Positions 1 through 15,089 of a DNA stretch of 64,000 nucleotides are shown piece after piece. Position 1 is the stretch's first letter. Every line of letters starts with the position of its first letter. The position numbers and the translations under genes were made by a program. Origin of the DNA: Phorcus lineatus (Eukaryota; Mollusca; Gastropoda; Trochida; Trochidae); the NCBI GenBank assembly GCA_921293015.1, contig OV121084.1:18232960-18296959 (forward strand). Reading direction: 5' to 3'. The notes beneath the pieces are model-generated. The model was not told where the DNA came from and made no database searches. It saw nothing but the letters and a program-made list of their open reading frames with translations.

Positions 1-3000
1 TTGATAAACCTTTTGCATATAATGTTCAGAATGGCACAGAGACCCTCCACACGCATGTTTCTGGTATTGAGAATTTGTGAAGTGTTACATACTTTGGTCT
101 GCCAAACTTGAGATGCGTAAAGTCATTTACTATATGGATATGAAATTGAGTCAGTTCGATGACAAAACACTTTCTGATTAAATAATAAATAACAGCACTT
201 CCATTGTGAATGAAACAAACTTTTGTCGTAGTTGTAGTTGAAGAAGTCGACTATAAACGATTCTATTTTATATGGCATTTGCACCAAATTTGAAAGTAAT
301 GGAACAAACTTTATCAAGCAGCTGTATACATGTGAATGAAGTGTTAGACAATCATCAAACCAATTCAATTAGAATTGTTGAAAATAATCCCTTTTCTAAA
401 CTGTTGATAGAGAATATATATATTGGATACTATATATATTGAATAATGAAAATATTTTGTAGTTAAAAATCGATCCTTTGAATCTTATAGTACATATCTC
501 TTTACCATATAATCATTACAACAATGTTAGAACGTTTTGATACATTATCAATTGATCAATTAAAGATCACAGTTTCATTGATACAAAGTAAAACTCCTCT
601 TTTTAGTACGCAAGCCCTTCCATACACCTGTTACGATCAATACAATCTCAACAATATCGGGGCCATTAATACACAATACGTTTTCCTTTCAAAAGAATAT
701 TAACAACATTAATATTTTGAATAATGCACATTGGTCTTGAAGAGTTAAACATTGTTAAGATTCATGTTAAACCATTGTTAAGACCGTAGCCCCTGCTAAT
801 GGATTCCAAACGAAGGAATTATCCTATGTGAAGATATAAATTACTAAACAAGATTCACATAACAAAGGATAATAGAAAAATATTTGTTTTAAATCCTGTG
901 TGAAATGTAGCAGCTGTTGAGACTAAAGCCTACTCTAAAGTGTTTTTTAATATCTAAGAAAGTATTATTCAGTTTCTCAATTTCGGTGATTTTAACATGA
1001 GATGTTACAATGCTTTTAAACTCTTACAATATAAAGAAATGAAACCATTTGAAGTTGAAGATCTTTTCAGCTTTATTTCTTTGAAATACTACAAAGCGAA
1101 GAACTTTCATAATGCGTTTTATCTATCTAAAATAAAAACTTCTTATGGACTCGTGCTCCTGAAAATGATGGTTAAAATATGTTATTCAATCTTTTCAAGG
1201 CTGATTTTTATAATTCATTAGAATATGTGGATGTTTAGTTTTTGAGATTACATGATGTCCTCCTTGTTTATGAAGTAGATATACTTGATCATCACTACCG
1301 TGTCTATGATCTTTTTTGGTGAGAATATACACATATAAATATCATAAAAACTATAACAATAATTTTATAAAAACAAATTACAGTTATATTCTGTATCATA
1401 TTACAAATTAACGACTTTCCTGTAATCTTTTCGGTAGCACAATTATTCTGAAAGTGGTTGAAGTTGTCTAAGTCACTATTTCATTTTTCATAAAAGATGA
1501 TACATGTAAATAAAAAAACCTATGCAACTAAAGACTCATTTCAAAAGATAAAGGGTGAGGTGATCTGAGGTTTAACACCGCTTTCAAGAGTATCTCACTT
1601 ATATCGCGATTGCTAATATTATTGCAGGGAGAAAGCCCGCAACACCATTGTGGCTATGCATTGCGGTAAAACCTGTGAGCATCGGCTGGAACTAGCGAAC
1701 AATGGGCGGAATGCTGAAATTATGTGTAGCATTGCAACAAAGCCCTACCGCGTGAAGAAAAGTTCTCTACTGCAGACAAATTTGCCGAGCCCCTTAACGG
1801 GAAAATATAAGTGGAAATCCGATTAGTTGAAACGTATTTCAATTCAACGTCTAAATTAAGCATATTCTGATAAATAATCAATTGTTTTTAAAAAAAAAAG
1901 TTGACTACAATGAAACTGAATAAGTGACTAGTTACAACATTGCTCTTACAACATCAAATAAAACTTTGATTTTGCCAAACAATGCTCTGGAATAATGATA
2001 TCGAGCTTAGTATAGACTCCAGCCTCTGATTACTAACACTATCACTATAATAAAAGTTAAACTGAGTTTCAGTTCCTGAAAAGGCTCTTTGTAACACTCA
2101 CAGAGAAAAAAGCATTTGTTTGAATTCAAACAAAGGCCTAAAATCACTACACTACGGCATGGACATCGATCATTGTATAATGGGTTTGATAAAATCATTT
2201 TAATTTCCGGAACATGGTAGGCTTATGTATATAATATTTCAATATAGAACATCAGTCAAAAATGATAATTGATGTATTTACTCAAAACTCAAAAGATACA
2301 CAAAGCCCTATAAGTCATTGTTGACAAAAAACGAGCTTGATATCTTACTTGAAGCAGAGCATCAGGTGAGAATCCACTAGATCTACGTGTGGTTCAATCA
2401 CATTGCCGGGAATCACGCTAACCGAGATTGAAAATGAATCTTTAAAACAATCAAACATCGCCCTAAGCACTTGAACGTTCCCAAACATTCAGGGAAGTCA
2501 CAGAACGTTATGTAGAAACACAATCACTGAATAATTAACTACTAATTAATATATATGGTGTTTGTTCCAGGTCTGAAAACGTGAAAAGGTAGCACGAGAG
2601 GTTAATTGCCATGTGCAAGATCAGATTTGATTAGATCTCCAATCGGTAATAGTTACGTTTTAAAGTGTCATGGGACTGCTTTTAAAATGCACGAAGATTG
2701 CAAATGTAGCATCGCATGTAAGGCGGGAGAGGTGCGTCTGGGCTCAAATCAGAATGAATTATTAAAATTTATTTTAAATAAAAATTCAAGGAGATGAACT
2801 TAATAATTAAAAAAGTGATAAAAGCGCGAAGAAAGAATAGTTTGAATGCTGTTAAACAGTAAACAAATAAATATAATATAAAGATAGAATTAAAATAAGT
2901 GATGATGATTTGATGAGAGGCAAAATCAAATTTCTGTAAGATAAGAAAGATGAAAAAGAAAAGATGGTATAAACAAGAGCCAAGTCAGCAAAGGAAAAGT

Positions 3001-6000
3001 TATAGATGAAACGAGAAGTAAAAACAATGAAGGAATACAATGAAGATTGAGACTTACAAAATAAAAAAGAATCCAACACTAATGTAGATTAACGTATTTT
3101 ATCTTTCATCGACCACATGTCCATGAATTAAGGATGCTATAGTCAAATTGTACAGGGCATTTGTTGAATATTATAAAAACACAAAAGGAAAACTTGGATA
3201 AATGTTAAAGCATTTCATTTGTTATCATATTTAATGATAAAGAGGGATAGAGATACTGATCATGAAGAACAACAACAATACGATGAAGACTTGAAAGGTA
3301 AAGAGAGAAGATTTACCTACGAATTCAGTATTTTTAAGACAATCAAAAAATTCATTTTGATAAAACTTTCACGTTTACAGTTTCATTCACAGGAATTCAC
3401 AGTACAGACTTAATAGACTTTTCTTTACCATGTAGTTTAAATCAATTATTTTTGTGGAGTATAGGATTCATTGACAATGAAAAAGTAACTTAACCAACAT
3501 GAAGTCAATTTAACAGTTCGAACATTACATGCTCCTCTAGATAAATATGTGTTCGTTATAAATTTGTAATACCACAATTGGTCTTACTCTTAATACCTTT
3601 TAAACTCTGTTTATTTTTTGTATTATTCAAACCTTGATCCCATATCGTTTAGATGATAGGCTCTAGGGGACGCCTAAGCTGTATATTGTACGAGTATTTA
3701 GAATGGTAATATCTTAAAAGTAGAAAAATACTGTTATTTTGATCCGGATCACTGCAAATCTATCAATATACTTTCACTGGACAAAACTCCCAACATCTTA
3801 AGACATGATGTTTGAATAAGATTCCATGCATCACCAACACTGTAAAGAGCTGAGCGTTTACTTTTCTTAAGAGAACATTCCAAACGTAAATCCACCCTAA
3901 CCGATGATTTGGTTTGAATGAAGAGTCAATATACCCTGTGGTTATTTACACTGATATAAGTAATACGGTTTTCTTCCCCCCAATTCCCATAGCGCTTCAA
4001 CAGTATACCTTATATCTTGACTACGCTGCGTGATAAGGCATGGAAAATGCGATGCTGTTCTTATTGTATATTTTTCCTTAGGCTTTGTTGTGCAGTGTAT
4101 TAAGTTGAATTGTTAGAGAACCGGTAATCCACCACGAGAATAAGACCCAAGATTGGCTTACATCACTCTGTTATCTGGATGGATAAATGGGAAAGGCGTT
4201 TGTGAGTTCTCATGTTAGCATAAATGATAAGGAGGGATAGAACAACCCTGCAGCATTACAGTATCCATTGAACGTTGTAGGGGGAAATCCTTCTAAACTA
4301 TACAACAGTAGCATAATATTGTTGAAAGATTTAAATGTAGTTAAAAGGTTTAAATGGATATTATATCAAACATTGCACGGAATGCTTTACCATTGTATAG
4401 AAGAATTATTTATTGAAATAAATGTAGTATTAAATTAAAAAGTCAAAATAGTCATTGAAAGGTATAAATGGATATCTTTCTAGACGAGAAATCTCAACGG
4501 AAATACGCTTGGTAGTATTGCTTTGAAATGTTAGAACGTAGAATAGGCATTTGCTGAGAAAGTTTTGGGGAGTAACAAGTCGTTTAAACGTAAGAAATTA
4601 TTTCAAAGAATGCAATGCACATAGATTCACAATGTTGTAAACGAAATGCAATTAACAAGTCTCAAAGTACATTCAGCTGAAGTGTGGATGTTTTCTACGT
4701 TACGATAAATTCTTTTGACGTTTGTTTTTTAATAATAGCTAAAACTAATTGAAAAGATTACAAAAAGTCGGAAATGCGAGCTAACGTGAGGCCATTAGTT
4801 TTCAAGATATTTTCGTTCATGAAAGAATTTCAAAGATCTCAGAAGTAAATGGACTTCCTTCTGCATAATCTGTCCTGAAGACGATAGTTCAAATTATGGA
4901 ATATGCTTTCAAAGTAAACATTATAACCTTAAAAACCGTCTCTAATTCCTATAGTATTGTGAAAGTCTCTCACGAATGGATAGGACGTCTTTCCGGCAAA
5001 TCGGAAACAAACAAGCAAGGCTATGGCATTCATCAACCACGCAGTTGGGTCGTCTTTCATACAAGATCAAAATCCTTTCATAGAGGCCAAGTTCAACAGA
5101 TACGTTTGGTTTATAACACGGAAAAGCCGGAATTGGACGATTCACTCGTGGCCTATCGATTAATAAACGGTATTGCTAAACGTATACATCTCCCCTCAAT
5201 AATCATATGTTCTGATATAGACCATTGAAACTGCGATCCGGTAATGGGAAGACACAAAAGACTCTTCAGAGATAGAACGCATTAAAACACACGCGAATAA
5301 ACTCATTATGTCTCTATTGTCTGGGGATCGTGCTTAGCCTGTGTGCATTTCCGAATGCTTCTGGTATTAACGGATTTGAAAATCTACAAAATGAAAATGT
5401 AGTTATTATAATGATTTCATATTCGTTTACGGATTTGGCGGTGAATGGAAGGATTACATGAGATACTCTTTTGATGGGCAACGTTCGAAGGAGGCAATAA
5501 TCATGAAGGAGAAATTTCGGATCAATTTTAAAAAGATAAAGTTAAATTTTTCATCTTTAATGAGAATTTTGTTCTTGTGAAAAACAGTTCGCTTTACATA
5601 GATGTTCGGTCATCATTAAAAGGAAAATGTCCAAATTTTTTTTATAGTGCATTAATAGGAATTGGATGCATTTTGTCTATCTGTAAAGGAAATGTTACAA
5701 AACAACAAAATAGTGAGTTTATGAAGATTTATTCGAAGAATTGATAGTGGGTATATTTTGGACATTATTAAACCTGTAATGCTGTTTTTAAAAGTTTTTT
5801 CATTTAGAGAAAATTGATTATATATTTGAATAAGTCTAAGTATGAGCAAGAGAAAGCACTTATATATGTTTTACTTTATCGTATGCATTTTGATATATCA
5901 TAACAATATTAGTCCTAAAACTATCTTTTCTTTATAAAAAGTTTATTTACATCTAAACAATATGGATTATTGTTTGGTTTTCTTGTTGATACAAACAAAT

Positions 6001-8414
6001 CATGGGATCACAAACATCGGGGTTAGATAACAGCTAATTAGATATAGTAATGATATGTCAATATCGCAAACAACAGTAACGATTTTCCAACATCATACTT
6101 TTCGTAAGAGGCAAGATAACGAGATATGTTCTAGTATTGTTAACAATGCAGATGGATTACGTACATATAAATGTACATCGAAGTTACTATGTATCACATT
6201 CTGAGAGCATTGATGGCTCATATAGGTTTACAGCTATTGGATTTTCATTGTTATTTAAATAGCCGAAGGACGAGCATTATTATTTGAGGGGAAGAAGTCA
6301 TTTTGTAAACAATATGTAAATTTCTCATTCCAGCATAACAAATTAATGAACTGACTTCTGTATGCAGAAAACCGAACTTTTTACGGGCTTTGGTTCTGTC
6401 AAGAAAACTATCCGATGAATATTTTGACATTGATAAATTTTGTAAATATATATTATGATTTATATTTTTTAATACGGCTTTAGACAGACATTTGTGAACG
6501 TTATCGTTCATATTTAATTTTTTAATAATCTTAGAATAAAGGTTAAAGATTAAGATGCCTAATTAACTATTATTCATATTGCATTCATTTAACAAATTCA
6601 CAATATATTTTAAAATATGCAATCGATTCCTTGTTACTGTTTAAATTTGATGTTCATGATAGGGTAATATCGTCCCGTGTTACGTTTACTCATAATGTAA
6701 TTAGTCAGTTGATCAGAAGGCAAGTATAATTTTCGTTATCACATTGATGTAGATACTGAGTCATTGAGTAACTATTGATAACTTTCCAACTCGTTCTAAC
6801 CCAAGACAATTGAATCTAAAACAGCATATTTTACCAGTATGATTTAGTAGATACATGAAAACTATCAACATATCAGTTTCTCAGTAGATTATCATCAGCG
6901 TGATAACGCTTCAACGACTAATCAGCCCAAAAATATTTCAAAGCAAGGTACGAGGTTCTTTAGAAGTAAGTATCGATAGTGATTTAGTCATATATTTAAT
7001 TTTTACGTACCATGGTATCATGTGTTGACGTTGTATAAAAAATTATAATATTCTCTACCATACCAGAATGTTAAGAGAAAGCAACCAAGGCATTAAAAGC
7101 CAAATGCATTAAAGTAAGGTGTGTCGGAGATGGGATAATTATCTCTTGAGATATACGGTGACACGGGAGGAAGGGGGTAAAGGGAGGAGGGAGGGGTAGG
7201 TATGATTATATAGCACAGGGCGGATAAAAGGGAGAACGACGTGTACATACAATAACGCCTTGTTTGAATGGTGTAAGGTTGGAGGGATTGTGGTGTTCAT
7301 TGAATGGGGACATTTAGCAAGTGGGAGGGGTGGATTAGAGGGATACAGTGGTTAGTTTGTAGGAGGGGCTGTGATATATCCCCTCGGGCTGGCTGTCTCT
7401 ATAACGTACTGTGCGAATTGTGACACTTATTTGGTTTGCTTATTTAGTGAGAAATAGTTAATGGTGATGTTGATACTTTCATTCAGAAAAATATAAATTC
7501 ACAAGAAAAAATACTTATCAAAATTAAACAGTATGATATTCAGTTTGATAACTGGTATGGATTTGATAATTATCAAAACGTTAAAAGTTATTATTTATGT
7601 AAGATAACGTTTTTTCTAATTGTAATTGTTGCTCCAGAGTATCTTTGAAGGGCATTTACAAGTGATGTAACTAAGGAAGACAAGATTTTTCTTGATTAAT
7701 TCTTTTTTTGTGAGTTTCACAATAAAGAAGTTGTTATCAGGAAAATCTTCAGATTTTAAGTAAAATTCATATATTTAACGTAAGAATGATGTTTCTGTAG
7801 AAGCAATTTAAGTTGTGAGTGTTATCTATGTACCTTTGACTTCATTACTAGTCTTTGGTATATTAGGAAGTAATTTCATCAGCGTTGTGTGTTTTTATAG
7901 GAGAAACAGATAATTCTTATGAACATTTTTAAATCAAAAGCAAGAGAGCTGGAAATGACTAGAGTATATTTTTACCCTAGTACCATGTCCATGTATTACA
8001 TTTTTTTTTTATAAATTCAGGCTAAAAGAATACATGTATATGATAATGAAAAATAATACAGTTTGTTCTTACTGGATAATACAGGCGTTGGAAATAACAA
8101 ATCTTGTTACTAAGGAACGTTTGCTTTTAACTAGATTTTTAAAAAGCTACTCATACATGTATACAGTATTTGAAAGAATGGTGAAATGTTTCTCAATACT
8201 AGCATTTAAACAATTATTTTTGCTGTGAAAAGTTACTGCTGGATTTTGAAAAAGAAAAAGTTTATGAACGTACACCATTAAGCAAAACTTCAAGTTGAAA
8301 AAAGTGTTATTAATTAAAATTGTCAATCAGCAATATAATGGTTGCATGTTAAGGTTTATAAGCTAATCTTTTCTTCTCTTGAAACTGCTGAACATGTATT
8401 TTCGTATATATAGT
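1..8414. other. AT-rich intergenic desert with small GC-richer islands
   Basis: No gene is recognisable. Short open frames here have no family features. GC-richer patches at about 1550-1800 (contains GCGGTAAAACC and GGGCGGAATG) and 4860-5350 could be regulatory. The 4896-5228 patch is open on both strands, which argues against coding. A purine-rich strand runs 2800-3080. A G-rich block runs 7140-7400. Confidence 0.6.
7165..7196 (+). other. G-quadruplex-prone G-rich tract
   Basis: Five runs of three or more G (GGG, GGGGG, GGG, GGG, GGGG) separated by 5, 4, 4 and 1 bases meet the usual G-quadruplex pattern on the plus strand. Further G-runs continue to about 7370. Confidence 0.6.
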
Positions 8415-9260
8415 TACAGGTTGTAGGTTTATATGAAAACTCCAGATATCAGGAGGAGATACACTTTCAACTTCTATGTTTATAAGTTGAACAATTCATC
8501 TTGATAAAAACTATTGAAATCGGATTTCAGGAAGAGATATATTGTTGCAAATTAGTTTTTTTGAGCTGAACAATTCAACTGAACGATAAAAACTGACGAA
8601 TAAGGATTTCAGAATGAAACACAGGTTTATGTTTATAAGCTGAGCAATTCTTCTCAATGAAAACTATTGAACAAGGACATCAGGAAGAAACATAATACAA
8701 GTTAAAGTTTAAAAGCTGAGCAATTCCTCAAGAAAACCTGCTTAAGAGGCGGATAGGGGTTTGATAATTTGTAAGCTAATCAATTGAAATCTATATCAGT
8801 AAGAGACAGGAAGCGTTAAAGAAACATTTATAAGCTGATATTCATCTACGACTACTGCATGAAGAACAATACTTGTACAGCGATAATAGAGGTAGTTGAT
8901 TTCAAAGCCAATCATTTGCCTGAATACTGGTCATATAAATGATATGCTGAATAATTCGCGTCCCTACAAGACAAACATTTTAATATTTTACAAGCTGAAC
9001 CATACATTCATAAAATTGCTGAAAAGGCAAAACAGAAAAGATTACAGGTAAAGTGTTTATATGATGAACCATTTAAAGTCAACGATCGCTCTAACACAAG
9101 ATTGTTTAAGAGGCAGAATAGGAACATATAGAGACGCAGTAAAGATGTCATGTACTGAACCATTTTCGGTCCCTATTCGTCTTTGATACAAGATCACTGA
9201 AGGAGCACGGCAGGTATAGATAGAGATACAGGTAAAGATGTACCTCTGAACCCCGTGACC
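8415..9260. repeat. Degenerate tandem array, about 76-bp unit (about 11 units)
   Basis: A core like TTTATAAGCTGAACAATTC recurs with its GCTGA (or variant) at 8486, 8565, 8639, 8715, 8775, 8834, 8946, 8994, 9063, 9155 and 9245. In the left half each core is followed by GATAAAAACTATTGAA and then ATCAGGAAGARACA-like sequence. Left units are spaced 74-79 bp apart; right units are more diverged and carry insertions and deletions, grading into a GC-richer region. This looks like an old minisatellite that has decayed from its right side. Confidence 0.75.
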
Positions 9261-12200
9261 CAATGTCATTTCCACCTGAGTAGTCTCGTCAGAGGAAGCT
9301 ACCTGCGGGGAGGGGCATGGGGAGATGATGTGCGCTCATTAGTGAGCCATTTGGGGGAGATATCGAGTTTCTAAACCACCCGAAAAGTGTCATTCAAAAT
9401 ATGGCTTGTCACTCGCAGATACGTGATCCCCGCTAGACGGTATTCCTGGCGAGTTCTTTCATTCAGAGTGTGTTTTGTACCTCCTCCAACCATGTATCTT
9501 TATTGCAATTTACCCCTGGTGTTATTTACTCCTTATAGCCGGAGGCAAGAGTCCTGCCAGAGCCTGCTGCGTGAATATTTGCCTGGCCTAGGTTTTTATT
9601 ATAGGATATAATCACATAATATTATTATTTCTTCCTGAATGGCCTCCAGATATCTTCATCGGTGGCAAACAGAGCTGGAAACAACGACAGACCACTTTAG
9701 GATCAGCTGTCACGAGTTACAAAATCATAGGTTCTAGTTGGTCTGCGACAAGGTTTCAATCTTTTCGTGCCCTTATTGACAATCTTTTTCTCTCTCACAG
9801 TGGTTGGATGTTTGTTCAGTGCAAGATGTAATAGACTGATTGTTGATCTCATCTCCATACCTCACGCTATTAAAAGTCAATTTTGAGAAGGGTTCCAATA
9901 ACCAAGCCAAACACTTAAAAACCTTTCCTTAAATGTTGGAATTGATGCTTTAGAACTTGCTTCAATATCCCTTGAAACTGTTGAGGGTTTTCCAAGTAAA
10001 CATTGAGTAATTTATTAAATAATGAAATCTTAGATAGAAGAGAGAAAGAGACCCACAAACTTGACGACAGAATTCTACGATGTGTCAGAAACTTGTGTTT
10101 GATCAGTCGAACAGTTTTTATACAGATAAATGAATTTGATCAATGTTCAAACAGAAAGTGTATAGATTTACTATATATTGATACAGGGAAACCATACTCA
10201 TACATGTACCAAAAAATTAGTATTGGACAAAAAGAAATCTAAAAGAATAAGTTTTTTTCATTCATTTAACCTTCGTCACAATTTACGAATTCATATTTAA
10301 GCACGTAAACTTTAGATCATGATAAAACCACTAACAATTTAGATAAGAATTGAAAACATTCACCCAATCTTATTTAACTGGTATCTCATACTGACTTTAA
10401 CCTTTGGTCAAATTAGATTATGGATGACTTTTTACAAATAAAACACCAACGTAACATTGTACTCTAATCTGATGACATCATTGCCTGTAAATGAGGGGTT
10501 GTCGACCTCTTCAAAAGTTGCTTGATTTGGTCTGGTCGTGTCAAGGAAAGGTTTGTTTACTTAGTCGATCGCATTAAGAGGAGTCAACACTTTAGGGAAT
10601 TTTAACAAAGTGATCAAACCGGATGAACGAAGAAGGCCAAAAGTATGGATGCCTCTCTGAAAAATTTACAAGAGCACTAAAAGATTACATTTTCAAAGAT
10701 TGGTTACAAAGTGGCAAGCTTGTGGATCAAATCTGTGTATGTTGAAAAGGGCTAAATGTAAGTTAAGAAATAAAGTTAAGTGAGGCCATGATATAACCTT
10801 ATCCAAGAAATGTATTCGTTTAAAGAATAAAATATATCACTCATTTCCATTTTGGTTACTTTTAGATTTGGAATATCCTATCTATCAATGTGCAACTGAG
10901 TTATTATTTCATGCTATATTTCATTGTTTTTTGAAAGGCACTGTAGCTCATTTTTGCAAAATTTATTTAATCATATTTTACCTATTCAGATTGGTGTATG
11001 AAAAATGTATTTTCTTCAGAGGAAAGTACAAGACATTACTCAGAGCGAAAACTGCATACGGCAATTTAAGTGTTAACTCCTTTTGTTCATTTAACTTAGG
11101 GAAGTTGATTTGGTAGGTAAGTTCGTTTAAGAAGTCATTGTATTGATAAAAGATTATCTTGCAATTGGCATTTTCTTTTCGTGAGATTCCTTTATTTACA
11201 TAAGAAAACGTGCTACCTTTTATGATCGTCGTATGTATTAAAAAAACGAAAGATATAGATACCAGGTTTTATCTAACCAATCAAACCAATACTGATACGA
11301 TGAGAGTAACATAAAACATATTGACTTTATGACACTGGCATATATTGATACCGTTTAAATCTTTGCTATGAAAGATCTCAATCGGCATCTCTATGTAATG
11401 TTATCATCTCTTTGACGATATAAATATTTATTTTCTAAGCTTCATAGTTGATACATTTATGAAGTTTACTTTCTCAAAATAACTAGCCAGCTTCAACTAA
11501 AACGGTTATGGCCAAGATCAATACAATCGTTCTCAAACCGACAGGTGCAGTAATTAATTGTTGTGCAAAAAGCAGAAATTAGCAAAAGTTTCCGGGCAAG
11601 TTGGGAACTGATGCCTTTTTCAAACCATTTAGACCGAGGTGTGTGTTGAAATATAAACAAAATGGCGTTTTCGGTGCGGAGCTTTTTTGTGCTGAGAAAT
11701 CTCAATTGTTGACATAAACAACAAAATTGTTGGAAATGACGATTTTGATTGACACGTGCAACCGATTTCTGGTTGTCGCAAACATAGCCCAATCATATCA
11801 GTGCAACTCTGGCACAAAGAAAATATTGACGAGAGTCATTAAAAGTTATCTAATTATGCCTTTAAACACGGCGTGTCTTGTCCGTGATGTTATCAGTACT
11901 ACCCGCACCTAAGTCCCCAATTTGTACGAATCAAAGAGGTTTGGTTCCAACAAGGATTTGTCTTTTTGGGAAAGCCCGATAGTTTTGATAATTTGAAAAT
12001 GTGGGTTCCTTTGAAACTATTTGAATAATAATTGTTGCAATCTGTCGTTAATCTTTTCACGATATATTCGTACATGGGTGCAATTAAAGTGTTAGTTTCA
12101 AATGCTGACACTTAGAGATTCTAGGAACTTAAGAGTGTTTAAATTTACATTAAATCATGTCCTAAACATTTGGAATAATAGCGTGGTTTAAGGTTCAGAT

Positions 12201-15089
12201 ATGTTTAAATCAATTTAGCTTTTACATTTTTTAAAGTTTGCATTTACACTTCTGCTACCAAACATGTGTTTTTCTGCTTCTTTTCTATCATTATGAGAGT
12301 AAATTCTTTTTATGATCACTTTCTGATTGTCAGTAACTATGTTATTTGTTTACAACCGTCTGTAGCAAGACAATACCTTCTCTTTTAAAGCAATATATTT
12401 AGACCTTTATACAAATGCAAATGTTATTCAAAGATTCGTAACGTTATAATGCACTGTTACTATTGACTTTCCGAATGTCATTGACTGCATCAATGATTGT
12501 TCGGCTGTGTTTGGCCTTTGTAATAGCAAGCCTTTCTACATAATTTATAATGTCAATGGCGTTGTTCTTCGTATTGTCACTATGATACTAATGTGTCATG
12601 CAACTATCTCTGTGTTCATGTCATTGGCTTTTATTTATTATCTATTCGTGTAAAAATCTTTATTGTCATGTTCACAATAAAGAAGTTGTAATCCAGATTG
12701 TTATCTTGATGTTCTTCATTATCATTATTGCAACTACCTTAAAGCTGATTTAACTGATTTTAGGGTGTAGCACCTAACTTCGTCTGGCGATACACGTTGT
12801 GATAGCTATTTTCTAACAATACAAATGACTCTTCATTAGTAATAAAATTACTTTTAAACCAATATGTCGCCAATTATTAGGCGGAATGGGAAACGTCACT
12901 GACTTAATCCTCCTTTTCAAATGACTCCACCGTCACTATCGGATAGTAGTAATAAGAAATACCCCTGGCTTAAACACGTCCCTGTAGTCTTTCTACTATT
13001 CCCGTCTAAACTTTTAACATTTTTATATGTAAATTATATGATTATTATTTGATTAAAATAAGATATAGAAATCAAATAACAGGGCCCGATAACGACCGTT
13101 GTTACTACCTTTCTGTTTAATGACACACGATAAATTGAATAAAATAGAATTGGGGGATTTTACTCCCCCAATTGCCAGTGTCCTTACACGTATGGGATTC
13201 ACAAATGGCACATAGTGAGTTCATTCTCAAAACATTCACCAACGTAGGGTATAATGAAACCAAATCCTTCATTAAAATCCCTATTTGATTTTTGTGGAAA
13301 GCTTAATTTTAGAAAATGACATAGATTTTGTTTTCGACAAAACGTATTGATGTTTCGTTTTTCACTCACATCTGATTAAATGAGATTTGTGTTATAATTT
13401 CATTTCCTATCACATTCTTGAATTTTTCGTTCACAACATCAAAAAGTTAAATTATGTTCTTTAGGCTTGTGTCGTATTCCTTACTTATTAATCATATTTT
13501 TGCTTACTCAATATCACAATCATATCGTTTATATTATCTTCGTTTAAATATTTTCGGTCCTTTCGCAACTTTACTACCTCCTAATAAGCATCAAAGAAGA
13601 TAGATTGACCGATGATTTTTAACTTGCCCCTTCTCTCGTTCTTAGTGTCATTACCTCGATTCTTAGTAATGTCAACATGACAATAAGCCACTGAAGTCAA
13701 ATATACGTATGTATAGATATAATCATATGTAATAACATGTATTATGACACACAGGGTACGTTTTCAAGCGATGACAAGTTAGCCACGTATGCAAATAAAT
13801 ACCCGATTCGTTCACATAATGGTTAATTGGGGGATAATCATGAGCACAGTGATACTTAGTCCAACACAAACAAATATATGTCTTCACTATATAAACTCAA
13901 TAACAATTACAACCAGTAAACATAATAATTATTAGGTTTGTCATAGGTATCAAGAAGTACGAACACAAAACTGGGGAATCAGATTTATGTCCAATGACTG
14001 GTTTCATGGCCATCAATTTAAACTTATTCCTGTACAGAATATATAATTATATCCTCTTCTGTATGTAATTGGTTTCTGGTATCACATAGTAAACATATAC
14101 AAATTTAGGCATTTAACTTTCCAATTGGGAAAAAAAAATTTAAACTTTAAACATACACATTAATACGAGATTTAGAATTTCTATAGAAGTAAAATCAAAT
14201 TACTCTCACATATTCAAACATTACTTACGGATAACAATTGAGTCAAATTACACATATCATAGATGTAAAAAAAACACACAAAAAACCCCAAACAAATGAG
14301 ACAACAATTTCGTTAACATATTAAACTTTTCAATGTAATTACTTAAGATAATCGTCAACAAATATGTAAATTTTGCAATCAACGATAAAACCCATGTAAG
14401 ATATGTATATGGTTAAAGTAGTAATAATAAAAATAATAATGATGATAATATATAACTATTAACGATACGGTTAATTGATATGATTTGAAACTTATCACAT
14501 GCTGCTGCTAAAACGTATTTATTGGTAACACGTTTGAGAAAACTGGTTTGTTTGATTACAAAATGACACAATTAACTCTCTTTACGAACGGGTTACTCTG
14601 TTTTTGAAGTGCATGGAAAACATAAGAATTGATCTATCATTCTTGATATCCATTCATTTCTTGAAGCTTAAAAGAACACCATGAACGGATGTAAAACTAT
14701 ACTTATGAAAAGAAGGTAATTCATAAAAATGTTCAAATACTCTTGAAAATTGTTACACTCAAATCACATTTTTGTCAAATATGTTTAGCACGTTCTTAAT
14801 GGCGAATGTTTTATATACATAAGAGTATATCATCACAATTGATAACATTACAATGCAACAAATATTCATCTTAGATTTAAAATGAACATATAAGAACCCT
14901 CTGCCATACATACCTAACACATATTAAACTCACCTTACTAAAACGGAAAAACTTCAGAACAATTGCAACACACAACTGGACCATATGAAAATGTATCTTC
15001 CCCTGTCTAACTACTACATACTATTGGAATAAATCAACAAAAAAGCACCTAAAAGTACCTTACCATAAAAAAAAACTATCTTATAGAAA
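9261..15089. other. Intergenic, no gene recognised
   Basis: The first 450 bp continue the GC-richer block that begins in the tandem array (to about 9720). The rest is AT-rich. Minor complex patches occur at 10480-10620 and 11480-11960. A hairpin-forming inverted repeat lies at 13148-13173. No open frame shows a domain. Confidence 0.6.
13148..13173. repeat. Perfect 10-bp inverted repeat (hairpin)
   Basis: Arms AATTGGGGGA (13148-13157) and TCCCCCAATT (13164-13173) flank a 6-nt loop TTTTAC. A stem with five consecutive G:C pairs is unusual in this AT-rich stretch. Function unknown. Confidence 0.7.

Noticed and set aside
4896..5228. 110-codon plus-strand open frame
   Set aside because: The opposite strand is open over much of the same span, there is no recognisable domain or splice context, and frames of this length occur by chance in a window this size.
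11493..11817. Overlapping minus-strand frames of 99 and 62 codons
   Set aside because: Overlap each other in different frames, no domain, and scattered cysteines without regular spacing.
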